A stretch of 64,000 nt of DNA from Saccharicrinis sp050589685 (GTDB lineage: Bacteria; Bacteroidota; Bacteroidia; Bacteroidales; Marinilabiliaceae). The notes beneath the pieces were generated by a model. It had not been told where the DNA came from. It ran no database searches and saw only the letters and a program-made list of their open reading frames with translations. A program made the position numbers and the translations under genes. The DNA is taken from NCBI RefSeq assembly GCF_050589685.1, contig NZ_JBNGOS010000023.1, forward strand, positions 47,511 to 111,510, given 5' to 3'. Shown here piece by piece: positions 8,360 through 16,715 of the stretch (positions within the stretch are counted from its first letter, which is position 1; each line of letters opens with the position of its first letter).

Positions 8360-9622
8360 ATGATTAAGAGTATGAAAAGGTTTGTATTGTATTTGTTTTT
8401 GTTTCAGTCATCTTATTTGGTGACAGGACAGGTAATTGCGGATCATACTGTAGTGGAATTGTATGATGATATCCCTCAAGAGTGGATTGATGTTGTTAAA
8501 ACAAAATTGGTCTGGATCCCCGGGATGTCACATGGTTATGGATATTTCAGAGGGGCTGAGCTTCTGGAGGAGTTAGATGGTCGGTTTCAGGTGAATATTT
8601 GGTACCATACGGATGCACCAGCGAATTTAAGTGAAGGATTGCGGTTAGGGAGACCTCTTTTTGGTAGTGAAAGTAGTTGGACACAACCCGCAGGAGTCGA
8701 CGCGACAGAAAAGGAAATTAAGAATCAATTTGATAATGGAAATCCATATGATTACATGTTGTTTGGATGGAGTTATCAGGCCACATCAGAAAATGGTTTA
8801 GGAGGCGGATTGGATCCTGAACATAAAATACATTGGGCAGGTTCAACCAAAAGCGGAATAGATGGCAATTTGCGATGGGGATTAGACGAAGGGGATGTAG
8901 ACTTAACCGGTAATAGGGTGTGCATGGATACCTATATTAATGCGGTAAACCAATGGAATGATTATTCCTCGGATAATAGTTATGTTACAAAATACTTTTT
9001 TTCTAATGGTGTTGTCGATGGAAACGAGGGAACTGAACTTGCGTTTCAAAGAGAGTTAAAAAATCAACATGTTAGGGATTATGTGGACGAGTATGGCAAC
9101 AGTGATACTTATTTCTTTGACTATTGTGATATTTTAATACATAATGATGCAGGTGAGAAATATCAGGCAAATTGGAATGATAACGGAACTGTTCGTATTC
9201 ACGATCAAATTCACCCGGATAATATGATCGATGTAACTACATCTTTGCAGGAAGGAATAATGGATGATCATATTGGAGATGTTGGAACGATAAGGCTTGC
9301 CAAAGCCATGTGGTGGTTGTTGGCAAGAGCTGCAGGATGGGACGGTACACCTGATGGTGTTACCACTGACGATAAGCATATTCAAAATTCCGCATCTTTA
9401 TCTAAAGTATATGTAACGAATGACGAAATACGAGTTGAATTAGATGAATCTTTGGGTTATGAGAGACTAGACTTATACAATATTAGCGGAGTATTGTTGG
9501 AAAACATTAAAATTGATAGTGACCAATGTGTTTTTAATGTTTCAGGTTATCCCGCTGGTATATATATAGTAAAAATGTCTAACCCAAGCACATCAACCGT
9601 AAAAAAGGTGTTGGTAAGATAG
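8360..9622 (+). CDS. T9SS-secreted paralogue of the lipoprotein at 6621, unknown function
   Basis: 420 residues. A cleavable signal peptide occupies about the first 24 residues (ending VTGQ); Met5 (8372) is an equally plausible start. Residues 24-335 align end to end with the 6621 lipoprotein. Residues 355-420 are an added type A sorting domain: a two-strand core with LDLYNISGVLLENIKI, then FNVSGYPAGIYIVKM, ending VKKVLVR. Such tails direct outer-membrane passage through the type IX secretion system and cell-surface attachment or release. The two genes are a duplication in which one copy gained (or the other lost) the sorting domain. Function is unknown; the conserved GMSHG and DDHIGD blocks recall SGNH proteins. 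Its surface location beside glycan-modifying genes suggests a carbohydrate-related job. Confidence 0.78.
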   Translation: MIKSMKRFVLYLFLFQSSYLVTGQVIADHTVVELYDDIPQEWIDVVKTKLVWIPGMSHGYGYFRGAELLEELDGRFQVNIWYHTDAPANLSEGLRLGRPLFGSESSWTQPAGVDATEKEIKNQFDNGNPYDYMLFGWSYQATSENGLGGGLDPEHKIHWAGSTKSGIDGNLRWGLDEGDVDLTGNRVCMDTYINAVNQWNDYSSDNSYVTKYFFSNGVVDGNEGTELAFQRELKNQHVRDYVDEYGNSDTYFFDYCDILIHNDAGEKYQANWNDNGTVRIHDQIHPDNMIDVTTSLQEGIMDDHIGDVGTIRLAKAMWWLLARAAGWDGTPDGVTTDDKHIQNSASLSKVYVTNDEIRVELDESLGYERLDLYNISGVLLENIKIDSDQCVFNVSGYPAGIYIVKMSNPSTSTVKKVLVR

Positions 9623-9748
9623 GGTAGGAATATCACAAATCAACCAAGTTAGCGTTGCAATCAATAATTCCTGTTGCAAATTGATAGATTTTCGCACTAC
9701 TATTAAGCGACATATCTTCTTGGTGTTGACAATATTGTATAAATGAAA

Positions 9749-9791
9749 AACCCCGTTTTGGTATTTTTTTGGCCAAAATTGGGTTTTTTGG
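9749..9791 (+). terminator. Hairpin terminator downstream of the T9SS protein
   Basis: AACCCCGTTTTGG (9749-9761) and CCAAAATTGGGTT (9773-9785) form a 13-bp stem with two imperfect positions around a T-rich loop, followed by more Ts. It lies about 125 bp after the stop at 9622. Confidence 0.65.
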
Positions 9792-9965
9792 TGTATAGGT
9801 AAATTGCGAAATGTCTCTGCTTTTTATTACAAAACTTTATCACATGTTTTCTTTTGCAATACATGGACAGAAGAAAGTTTAGAGGGGATGAAGCGAAAAA
9901 ATGGTTCTTAGCCATAAAAGTTTTTTTACTGTGATAATCCAATTTATATAGGTCTGAAAAAGTTT

Positions 9966-10130
9966 TGTTTACTATCCGAAGCTTTTTAATATTGGAGGAG
10001 TCATGCATAGGTAATCGAAATTAACAACCAAAATTCGAAGTTTAATTTTTCGGGTTTACCGGACGGGATGTATTTGGTAAAGCCTTCAAAATAGGGAAAG
10101 TACGAAACGATCAAAGTAGTACTTCAATAA
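9966..10130 (+). pseudogene. Relic of a T9SS C-terminal sorting domain
   Basis: Broken frames read KLFNIGGVM (about 9980-10006), then after a shift SKFNFSGLPDGMYLVKPSK, a stop, and GKYETIKVVLQ, ending at a stop near 10130. This is the type A sorting-domain pattern, and it matches the tail of the 8360 protein segment for segment. No cargo domain is left upstream (9623-9965 is AT-rich with no recognisable coding). It is the last trace of a third secreted gene in this tandem. Confidence 0.72.
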
Positions 10131-10273
10131 AAAAAGTAAGCTTAACTTAGTTTTCCCGATTGAGGAAATGTATTTACCTAATGAATACATGTTTTCGTCA
10201 AAAAAAGATTTACTTTCAACCGGAAAATGGTGTTATTTGTTGTAAGGTTATTTTACTAAAATATATTAAAACT

Positions 10274-11071
10274 ATGAAGAAGATATTATTTGGAATAATA
10301 GCACTATTGTCGATTACGTTAGTGTCTTGTGAAAAGGAATCTGGAGAAGCTCCGGGTAACATTTCAGGTTTAGGAGACAATGAAGGAACTTTGGAAGTAG
10401 TTGAAAATTTTGAATTGCCGGAAGATATTTATATTTCAGGTGATATCACGGGTTTTGAGGATTCCGAGGAAAGCTTAGCTGCTTTGAAATCTGCTGGTGC
10501 TGTAAGTTCATACAGACATACCCGTTATGGAAGTGGCGATCAGGTTAAACTTAAACTGACACTTCTTAATACAAGTAGCCGTAATAGAACTATTGTTTTT
10601 CCAAGAGGATTGGTTTGGGAATGTTTAACTGGAGGATACCAGCATGGTTTGCAGATTCAATCTGTTTGGATTAGTCTAAAACCTAATGAGAAAAGAGCAG
10701 TGAATATTGATCTTTATTGTGCGAATATGACAAGGCCTGTTCCTGATAGGTTTGGAACTTATAGGATTTTAGGCGTTACCAGCTCTTCGGTACTTAAAAG
10801 GTTGTTAAACTATATAGGCTGGAGAATGGTTAATTATGAAATGTATGAAGCTAATAATCTTAAATCAGCTACAGCAACACCAACTTATGAAGAAATTGTC
10901 TTGCAAATACAGGAGATAGTTCATAATCTTACAGATAGGGGTTTAGACTTAACAGATGAGGAAATTGCATTTATTGAAAGTATACCAGAAATACCTGAAG
11001 ATCAGAGACCTCAAGTAGATGAAAAAGGTAATTACGTTGAGTATTTTGAAGAATATGGTGTAGCCAATTAA
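10274..11071 (+). CDS. Lipoprotein of unknown function
   Basis: An in-frame start further upstream exists (10160), but the ATG at 10274 opens a proper lipoprotein signal with lipobox LVSC (Cys19), giving 265 residues. After an acidic linker, the middle (about 80-180) looks like a beta-sandwich: SSYRHTRYGSGDQVKLKLTL, then RTIVFPRGLVWE and WISLKPNEKRAVNIDLYC. The pattern of polar strands and NEKRAV resembles surface immunoglobulin-like domains. The C-terminus (about 200-265) is helical and acidic. I do not recognise the family. It is followed by a good terminator and looks monocistronic. Confidence 0.72.
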   Translation: MKKILFGIIALLSITLVSCEKESGEAPGNISGLGDNEGTLEVVENFELPEDIYISGDITGFEDSEESLAALKSAGAVSSYRHTRYGSGDQVKLKLTLLNTSSRNRTIVFPRGLVWECLTGGYQHGLQIQSVWISLKPNEKRAVNIDLYCANMTRPVPDRFGTYRILGVTSSSVLKRLLNYIGWRMVNYEMYEANNLKSATATPTYEEIVLQIQEIVHNLTDRGLDLTDEEIAFIESIPEIPEDQRPQVDEKGNYVEYFEEYGVAN

Positions 11072-11100
11072 TTGCGGTAATTCATGTGTGAATAATATGA

Positions 11101-11134
11101 AAGGGTAGGTTTAAAATAAGCTTACCCTTTTTTA
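11101..11134 (+). terminator. Rho-independent terminator of the 10274 lipoprotein gene
   Basis: AAGGGTAGG (11101-11109) pairs with CTTACCCTT (11121-11129, one mismatch) and is followed directly by a T run. It starts 30 bp after the stop codon. Confidence 0.85.
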
Positions 11135-11268
11135 ATAACAAATATGCTTAGTTTTAACTAAGCGATATTGAGGTTCATCATAAAATGCTGAATTCTTCCC
11201 ATCTAAATGCATGTATAACGTATAAAAAGTGATAATTTACTGATGAATTAATAACAAGAAGCGAAATC

Positions 11269-13176
11269 ATGAAGTCAATTTTGTTGAACATATTCAATGG
11301 TCGTGTAGTCTCGCCCTGGTGGATTTTATTTATTGACATGGGCATATCGGTCAATGCGTTCGTATTTGCATATATTTTGCGTTTAAATGCTCAGCTATCC
11401 GCTTACTCTGTTTCCGAAATGGTAGTTAGTGCATCTTGGGTGTTGACGGTTTATCTGGTATCATATGTTCTTTTTGGATCGTATCGCGGAGTCATAAGGC
11501 ACAGCAACTATAATGAATTTAAGTTGTTGGGAGTGGCATGTTTTTCAGCTTTTAGCTTTCTGATGATGATGGACGTAGTGTTCAGATTCGTTAACTATAA
11601 ATTATTGTACGTTCCTGGTTTGGTGTTGATTTTTCATTTCCTGATGACTGCTATATTAAGTTTTTCGTTTAGAATACTTGTGAAGGAAACATATAGATCA
11701 TTAACCAAAAAAACAGACTCCAGCAATGTTTTTATCTATGGTGCTGGAGAGATGGGACTGATAACATTAGAGGCAATACATAGTGACAGGAACAATAAAT
11801 ACAATGTGATAGGGATAATTGATGATGACATAAGTAAAAGAAATATGATGTTGCATTCTATTCCCGTAGTTAATTGGGAAAAAGCATTGCAAATTGGAGA
11901 TGCGAAGCAGGCCAGCATTGTTATTCTGGCCATAAATAATATTTCAGTTCAGCGAAAACACGAAATTGCTAACGCCTGTTTAGACAAAGGGTGGAAGCTA
12001 CAAGTAATGCCATCGGTAGGAAATTGGATAAACGGTATTTCTAACCAAAAACAAATCAGGGATATTCGAATAGAGGATATCCTTGGACGTGAAGAGATTA
12101 AATTGAACCAACTTCAAATAATGGAAGGCCTGGAAGGCAAAGTTATTGCGGTTACCGGAGCTGCAGGTTCAATAGGTTCGGAAATAGTACGTCAACTTTT
12201 ACGTTTCCCGGTTCAAAAAATTGTGATGATTGATATCGCCGAATCTGCATTGTATGATTTACAACAAGAATTGATATTGAGTCATAGTGATGCCCCATTC
12301 GACGTTATATTGGCTGATGTCACTAATGAACAGCGAATGCAGGAAGTATTCGAAAAATACAGACCGCAAATTGTTTTCAATGCTGCAGCATATAAGCACG
12401 TGCCATTGATGGAAGAATTCCCTTATGAAGCGATTAGAGTTAATATTGGGGGGGTGAAAGTGCTTGCGGATTTAGCGGTTGATTATAAAGTTGAAAAGTT
12501 TGTGATGATTTCGACAGATAAAGCTGTAAACCCAACCAATGTGATGGGAGCTTCCAAGCGTGTGTGCGAGATCTATATTCAAGCCCTGTCGCAATTAAAA
12601 GATATAAAAACAGAATTTGTTACTACAAGATTTGGAAACGTACTTGGTTCAAATGGTTCCGTTGTGCCGCTCTTTAAAAAACAAATTGAAAGAGGAGGGC
12701 CTATTACTGTTACACATAAGGATATAACAAGGTTTTTCATGACAATACCGGAAGCTTGCCAGTTGGTATTGGAAGCGGGTTTTATGGGACATGGAGGTGA
12801 AATATTTGTTTTTGATATGGGTGAACCTGTGAAAATTAACGATTTAGCCAAAGAAATGATACGATTATCCGGATTGAAGCTTGGTGAAGATATAGAGATT
12901 GCATATACGGGGCTGCGTCCGGGCGAAAAATTATATGAAGAGTTGTTGGCCTCCAAAGAAAATACATTGCCAACGCATCACGAGAAAATAATGATAGCAA
13001 AAGTACGCCGGTATGATTATACCTTAGTTAAGGACAGGCTTAATAGCATGTTGCTTGCTCTTAAGATTGAGGGTAATCAATTGTTGGTAAGCCGAATAAA
13101 GGAGGTTGTTCCGGAGTATAAATCACAAAATAGCGTTTATTGTGAACTTGATAAAGAGATGACTTTGCAATCCTAA
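11269..13176 (+). CDS. Polysaccharide biosynthesis nucleotide-sugar dehydratase/epimerase, CapD/FlaA1/WbpM type
   Basis: 635 residues, the usual length of the long membrane-bound form. Four membrane segments lie in residues 15-140. A first Rossmann domain has GAGEMG (158-163), a CoA-binding-like module. The catalytic short-chain dehydrogenase domain follows, with TGAAGSIGSE (296-305), DVTNEQRM, NAAAYKHVPLME and STDKAVNPTNVMGASKR. In the last motif Met takes the place of the usual catalytic Tyr, as is typical of this dehydratase group. Enzymes of this class make 4-keto-6-deoxy sugars from UDP-GlcNAc or similar for surface polysaccharides. The gene stands before the ACP/AsnB cassette and suggests that the cassette acts on the same glycan. 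Confidence 0.95.
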   Translation: MKSILLNIFNGRVVSPWWILFIDMGISVNAFVFAYILRLNAQLSAYSVSEMVVSASWVLTVYLVSYVLFGSYRGVIRHSNYNEFKLLGVACFSAFSFLMMMDVVFRFVNYKLLYVPGLVLIFHFLMTAILSFSFRILVKETYRSLTKKTDSSNVFIYGAGEMGLITLEAIHSDRNNKYNVIGIIDDDISKRNMMLHSIPVVNWEKALQIGDAKQASIVILAINNISVQRKHEIANACLDKGWKLQVMPSVGNWINGISNQKQIRDIRIEDILGREEIKLNQLQIMEGLEGKVIAVTGAAGSIGSEIVRQLLRFPVQKIVMIDIAESALYDLQQELILSHSDAPFDVILADVTNEQRMQEVFEKYRPQIVFNAAAYKHVPLMEEFPYEAIRVNIGGVKVLADLAVDYKVEKFVMISTDKAVNPTNVMGASKRVCEIYIQALSQLKDIKTEFVTTRFGNVLGSNGSVVPLFKKQIERGGPITVTHKDITRFFMTIPEACQLVLEAGFMGHGGEIFVFDMGEPVKINDLAKEMIRLSGLKLGEDIEIAYTGLRPGEKLYEELLASKENTLPTHHEKIMIAKVRRYDYTLVKDRLNSMLLALKIEGNQLLVSRIKEVVPEYKSQNSVYCELDKEMTLQS

Positions 13177-13214
13177 GATCCATTAAAAAACTACTTTGTA
13201 AGTTAGGTGATGAG

Positions 13215-13267
13215 CTTGGTCTAAATATTTTGTTAGTTGGACAAAATATTAATGAGCTTAGACCTAT
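13215..13267. promoter_or_regulatory. Nested inverted repeat upstream of the carrier-protein gene
   Basis: An inner stem AATATTTTGT (13224-13233) with ACAAAATATT (13241-13250), 7-base loop, sits inside an outer pair GGTCTAA (13218-13224) with TTAGACC (13258-13264). It could terminate the dehydratase transcript (though no T run follows), be an operator, or be a 5' leader structure of the cassette starting at 13326. Confidence 0.5.
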
Positions 13268-13325
13268 TAAGTGTATTTTTAAGCAAATAATCTAGTATAA
13301 TAAGTTAATAATAATATTATAAATT

Positions 13326-13562
13326 ATGAAAGATCAAATCAGAAACTTTATTGCAGAAACTACTTTCAATGATCCTTCAATTATTAAAGATGAAACCTTA
13401 ATTTTTGATGAGGGTATTTTTGATTCGATGGGGTTGTTAGGGCTCATTAATTTCTTAGAAAGCGAATTTAGTATTACTACGGAAGATTCAGAGTTGCAAG
13501 AAGAAAATTTTGGGAGTGTTGAACGAATTGTCGCATTTGTTGAAAGAAAGAAAGCAGCTTAG
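13326..13562 (+). CDS. Acyl carrier protein
   Basis: 78 residues, acidic and helical. FDSMGLLGLINFLESEF holds the phosphopantetheine attachment Ser34 in the usual DS(L/M)G context at the start of helix II. It is a stand-alone carrier separate from fatty-acid synthesis genes, and is followed by AsnB-like, NadE-like and ligase genes. Within such a cassette it most likely carries an acyl or amino-acyl group activated by the ligase at 16716, for transfer to a sugar or an amine. Partner assignment is inference from context. Confidence 0.9.
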   Translation: MKDQIRNFIAETTFNDPSIIKDETLIFDEGIFDSMGLLGLINFLESEFSITTEDSELQEENFGSVERIVAFVERKKAA

Positions 13563-13645
13563 TTATTTTTTGTTCTTAGCTGAGAATTTTAGCTGAAAGC
13601 AAATTCTATAAGAATGACAACGGGTTAAAAGTTTTAAGCTATACT

Positions 13646-15619
13646 ATGTGTGGAATTGCAGGATTTTTAAACGACCAATTAATAGATAATTCTAGGAATA
13701 TCTTGAATGGTATGCTCCATCGTATTCATCATCGAGGACCGGATGAATGCGGGTTGTATTTGTCGAATAACGCATGTATTGGCAATGTTAGACTGAGCAT
13801 TGTTGATCTAACTTCAGGACAACAACCCATGTGCACGCAGGATGGGAGGTATTGGATAGCGTACAACGGTGAGGTATTCAATCATCCCGAACTAAAATCT
13901 CTGCTGGAAAAAAGAGGGCACCGTTTTCGAACAAATTGCGATACTGAAGTAGTGCTGCATATGTACCAAGAGTATGGCGCTAATTGTTTAGAAAAATTAA
14001 ACGGACAGTTTGCAATTGCAATCTGGGATACATTTGAAAAAGAACTCTTTCTTGCGCGGGATCGGATGGGAATACGTCCCTTGTTTTATAGTCAAAATGG
14101 AAAGGACTTTGTTTTTTCTTCAGAAATTAAGGCCTTGTTTGAATATCCTGGAATAGAAAGATCTTTTAATTCTCTGGGTCTAAATCAGGTATTTACTTTT
14201 TGGACTTCCCAAACCCCACATACCGTATTTAAAGATGTTTATGAATTACCACCAGGGCATTATGCTAAAATAAAAAGCGGAAATCTCGAAATAAGGCCAT
14301 ACTGGTCGTTGTCTTTCGACAATCCCCAAAAAATGTCGGTGCAGGATGCAGTAGATAATTTCCGGTATTTGTTTAAGGATGCCTTGAATTTGAGGATGAG
14401 GGCAGATGTTCCAGTTGCAGCTTATTTAAGTGGTGGCTTGGATTCAACCAGTACAACTGGTTTTATCAAGCAAATGTTTCCGGAAGCCTTAAATACTTTT
14501 TCCATAGGCTTTGAGGAAAAAGATTTTGATGAGACAGCTTATCAACTTGAGGTTGCCCATTATTTTGATACAAAACACCACTCTGTAAACTTTAAAAACG
14601 AAGATGTAATTGACCTTTTTGAAAAGGTGATTTGGCATACCGAGATACCTGTTTTACGAACCGCTCCTTTCCCAATGTTTAAACTTTCTAAACTTGTACG
14701 GGATAATGGCATTAAGGTGGTCATTACCGGGGAAGGTGCTGATGAGATGCTGGGTGGTTACAATATTTTTAAGGAAGCGATAATAAGACATTTTTGGGCT
14801 AAATACCCTGATTCGCATTTGCGTCCATTGTTACTTAAAAAGCTGTACCCGTATTTGCCGCAAATAAAAGATGCAGGAACAAGTGCGCTTAAACTGTTTT
14901 TTGGTTATAAGCTCTCCGAAATTGACTCTCCGGCTTATTCGCATTTGTTGAGATGGAATAATACCAGCCGAATTCGGAATTTCTTAACAAGTGACAGGCT
15001 TGAAAATTTAAATGGGACTGACCTGGTTAATGAGTACGAACGCAGGATTTCGTCTAAAGTAAGTAATTATTCACCTTTGGCTAAGGCCCAGTTTATTGAA
15101 TCCAATGTATTTATGTCGGGATATCTATTGTCGTCACAAGGAGACCGTGTGGCTATGGGTAATTCCGTTGAAGGTCGTTATCCTTTCTTAGACCATAGAA
15201 TAATAGAGTTTTGCGCAAGTTTGCCGGATGACTTAAAAATCTCAGGATTGGATGAAAAGTATCTTTTAAAGCAGGTAGTTAAAGATGTGATTCCTAAATC
15301 TGTGTTAAAGAGACCAAAGCAAGCTTATCGGGCTCCAATTGCTCAAGCTTTGCTTAATGATAAAACAGGTTTTGTGGATGAATATTTGTCTGCAACGAAA
15401 CTAAATGAGGCAGGTGTTTTTGATGCAGCAAGTGTTGGAAAACTAATGACAAAGCTGCGTAAAAACACTACAATAAACGAAGTAGATAATATGGCGCTTA
15501 TGGGAATGCTTTCTACCCAGGTGCTATATGAATTGTACATAAAAAATTATCGTCACCTGTCAAGCGATGAGATCGAACCAGGAAGGGTGATGAACCCAAC
15601 TTATCAAGAAAATTTATAG
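13646..15619 (+). CDS. AsnB-type glutamine-dependent amidotransferase (asparagine synthase-like)
   Basis: 657 residues. It starts MCGIAGF, so Cys2 is the glutaminase nucleophile after Met removal; HHRGPDE (28-34) and YNGEVFN (73-79) complete the class II amidotransferase site. The synthetase domain has the ATP pyrophosphatase loop LSGGLDSTS (261-269) and GEGADEMLGGY further on. Family members make asparagine, but versions inside polysaccharide clusters amidate other carboxylates, for example uronic acids. The setting here (ACP before, NadE-like 4 bp after) favours a specialised amidation role over housekeeping asparagine synthesis. It is probably translationally coupled to the next gene. Confidence 0.88.
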   Translation: MCGIAGFLNDQLIDNSRNILNGMLHRIHHRGPDECGLYLSNNACIGNVRLSIVDLTSGQQPMCTQDGRYWIAYNGEVFNHPELKSLLEKRGHRFRTNCDTEVVLHMYQEYGANCLEKLNGQFAIAIWDTFEKELFLARDRMGIRPLFYSQNGKDFVFSSEIKALFEYPGIERSFNSLGLNQVFTFWTSQTPHTVFKDVYELPPGHYAKIKSGNLEIRPYWSLSFDNPQKMSVQDAVDNFRYLFKDALNLRMRADVPVAAYLSGGLDSTSTTGFIKQMFPEALNTFSIGFEEKDFDETAYQLEVAHYFDTKHHSVNFKNEDVIDLFEKVIWHTEIPVLRTAPFPMFKLSKLVRDNGIKVVITGEGADEMLGGYNIFKEAIIRHFWAKYPDSHLRPLLLKKLYPYLPQIKDAGTSALKLFFGYKLSEIDSPAYSHLLRWNNTSRIRNFLTSDRLENLNGTDLVNEYERRISSKVSNYSPLAKAQFIESNVFMSGYLLSSQGDRVAMGNSVEGRYPFLDHRIIEFCASLPDDLKISGLDEKYLLKQVVKDVIPKSVLKRPKQAYRAPIAQALLNDKTGFVDEYLSATKLNEAGVFDAASVGKLMTKLRKNTTINEVDNMALMGMLSTQVLYELYIKNYRHLSSDEIEPGRVMNPTYQENL

Positions 15620-15623
15620 CAAT

Positions 15624-16634
15624 ATGTTAATAGACCGTAAACCTTTTTCGAAAGACATTCTTCATCTTGAAAATATTGATGAAGAAATTGAAGGCATCTG
15701 CGAGCAAATGCGCGAAGATGTTTATAAAAGATTTCGCCGATATGGCGGAGTTATTGGAATAAGCGGAGGAATTGATTCGTCAGTAACACTAGCTATCGCG
15801 ACCAAGGCATTCGGAGCTGATAAGCTATTGGGCATTATGCTTCCTGAAACAGATTCGAGCCCGGATAGTGAAAAACTGGCCAGAGAATTAGCTGATAAGT
15901 TTGGCGTAAAAAGCATTGTTGAGAATATTAGCGGTGCTTTGGATGGATTTGGCTGTTATACCAGAAGAGATGAAGCTGTGAAAAGTGTAATTCCTGAATA
16001 TGATCCTTCTGTTGATAAGATGAAGGTGATTATCCCCAAGGAATTTGTGAATAAAAACCTGCCACCCGTGCACTACGTGTCGGTTACCTTTGAAGATGGT
16101 TCCGAAAAAAGAGCTCGCCTTCCCATGAAGGAGTATTTGCAGATTGTGGCTGCCTCAAATTTTAAACAGAGGTGCAGGGCTAATATGTTGTATTACCATG
16201 CGGAAGCTTTAAATTACGCAGTGCTGGGAACGCCAAATAAACACGAAGTTCAGCAGGGGTTCTTCGTAAAGTATGGGGATGGAGCTGCGGATGTAATGCC
16301 AATCGGTAATTTATACAAAACACAGGTGTATCAAATTGCGAAACATCTCGGGGTTCCTCAAGGTATTATTGATCGGACACCTACCACGGACACCTACTCT
16401 GCAGAACAAACGCAGGAAGAATTTTTCTACCAAATGCCGTTCGAATCAATGGACTTGTTGTGGTATGGATGGGAAAATAATTATACGCCGGAAGAAGTGG
16501 CCCCTGTTATGGAAATGACTCCTGAAGAAGTTAATAAAATTTACAAAAACTTTGCACGGAAAAAGAAGACAACAGAATATTTAAGAACAGCACCTTTGCA
16601 TCATTATTACATTAATCAGAATGTTATAGTGTAA
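15624..16634 (+). CDS. NadE-like ATP pyrophosphatase (ammonia-dependent NAD synthase family), cassette member
   Basis: 336 residues. The PP-loop SGGIDSS (47-53) lies in GGVIGISGGIDSSV. Downstream, GTPNKHEVQQGFFVKYGDG and PIGNLYKTQVYQIAKHLGVP are the substrate-binding segments of the NAD synthase fold. There is no glutaminase domain, so ammonia would have to come from solution or from the AsnB-type enzyme encoded 4 bp upstream. It is longer than simple ammonia-dependent NAD synthases (about 270). The insert around 105-180 and the cassette context suggest that it adenylates and amidates a carboxylate other than deamido-NAD, but true NAD synthase activity cannot be excluded. Confidence 0.82.
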   Translation: MLIDRKPFSKDILHLENIDEEIEGICEQMREDVYKRFRRYGGVIGISGGIDSSVTLAIATKAFGADKLLGIMLPETDSSPDSEKLARELADKFGVKSIVENISGALDGFGCYTRRDEAVKSVIPEYDPSVDKMKVIIPKEFVNKNLPPVHYVSVTFEDGSEKRARLPMKEYLQIVAASNFKQRCRANMLYYHAEALNYAVLGTPNKHEVQQGFFVKYGDGAADVMPIGNLYKTQVYQIAKHLGVPQGIIDRTPTTDTYSAEQTQEEFFYQMPFESMDLLWYGWENNYTPEEVAPVMEMTPEEVNKIYKNFARKKKTTEYLRTAPLHHYYINQNVIV

Positions 16635-16659
16635 TAAAAAATGTCAATACAATAATGAG

Positions 16660-16692
16660 CACTCTATGATGAAACTGCATGGAGTGTTTTTG
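16660..16692 (+). terminator. Hairpin with T-rich tail between the NadE-like and ligase genes
   Basis: CACTCTATG (16660-16668) pairs with CATGGAGTG (16678-16686, one G-T pair) and is followed by TTTTTGTTTG. It lies 25 bp after the NadE-like stop and 24 bp before the ligase ATG, so the ligase is either attenuated or separately transcribed. Confidence 0.72.
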
Positions 16693-16715
16693 TTTGTTAT
16701 CTAAACTAGCCAATT

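Noticed and set aside
9703..10008. 101-residue minus-strand open frame
   Set aside because: It runs through a terminator hairpin and the sorting-domain relic, is Lys/Phe-rich, and shows no family or signal.
13646..15619. AsnB-like protein as the missing lasso cyclase for the peptide cluster
   Set aside because: It is 39 kb away, sits in a different cassette with an ACP and a NadE-like gene, and has the full amidotransferase site of AsnB. A link to the peptide cannot be excluded but is not supported.
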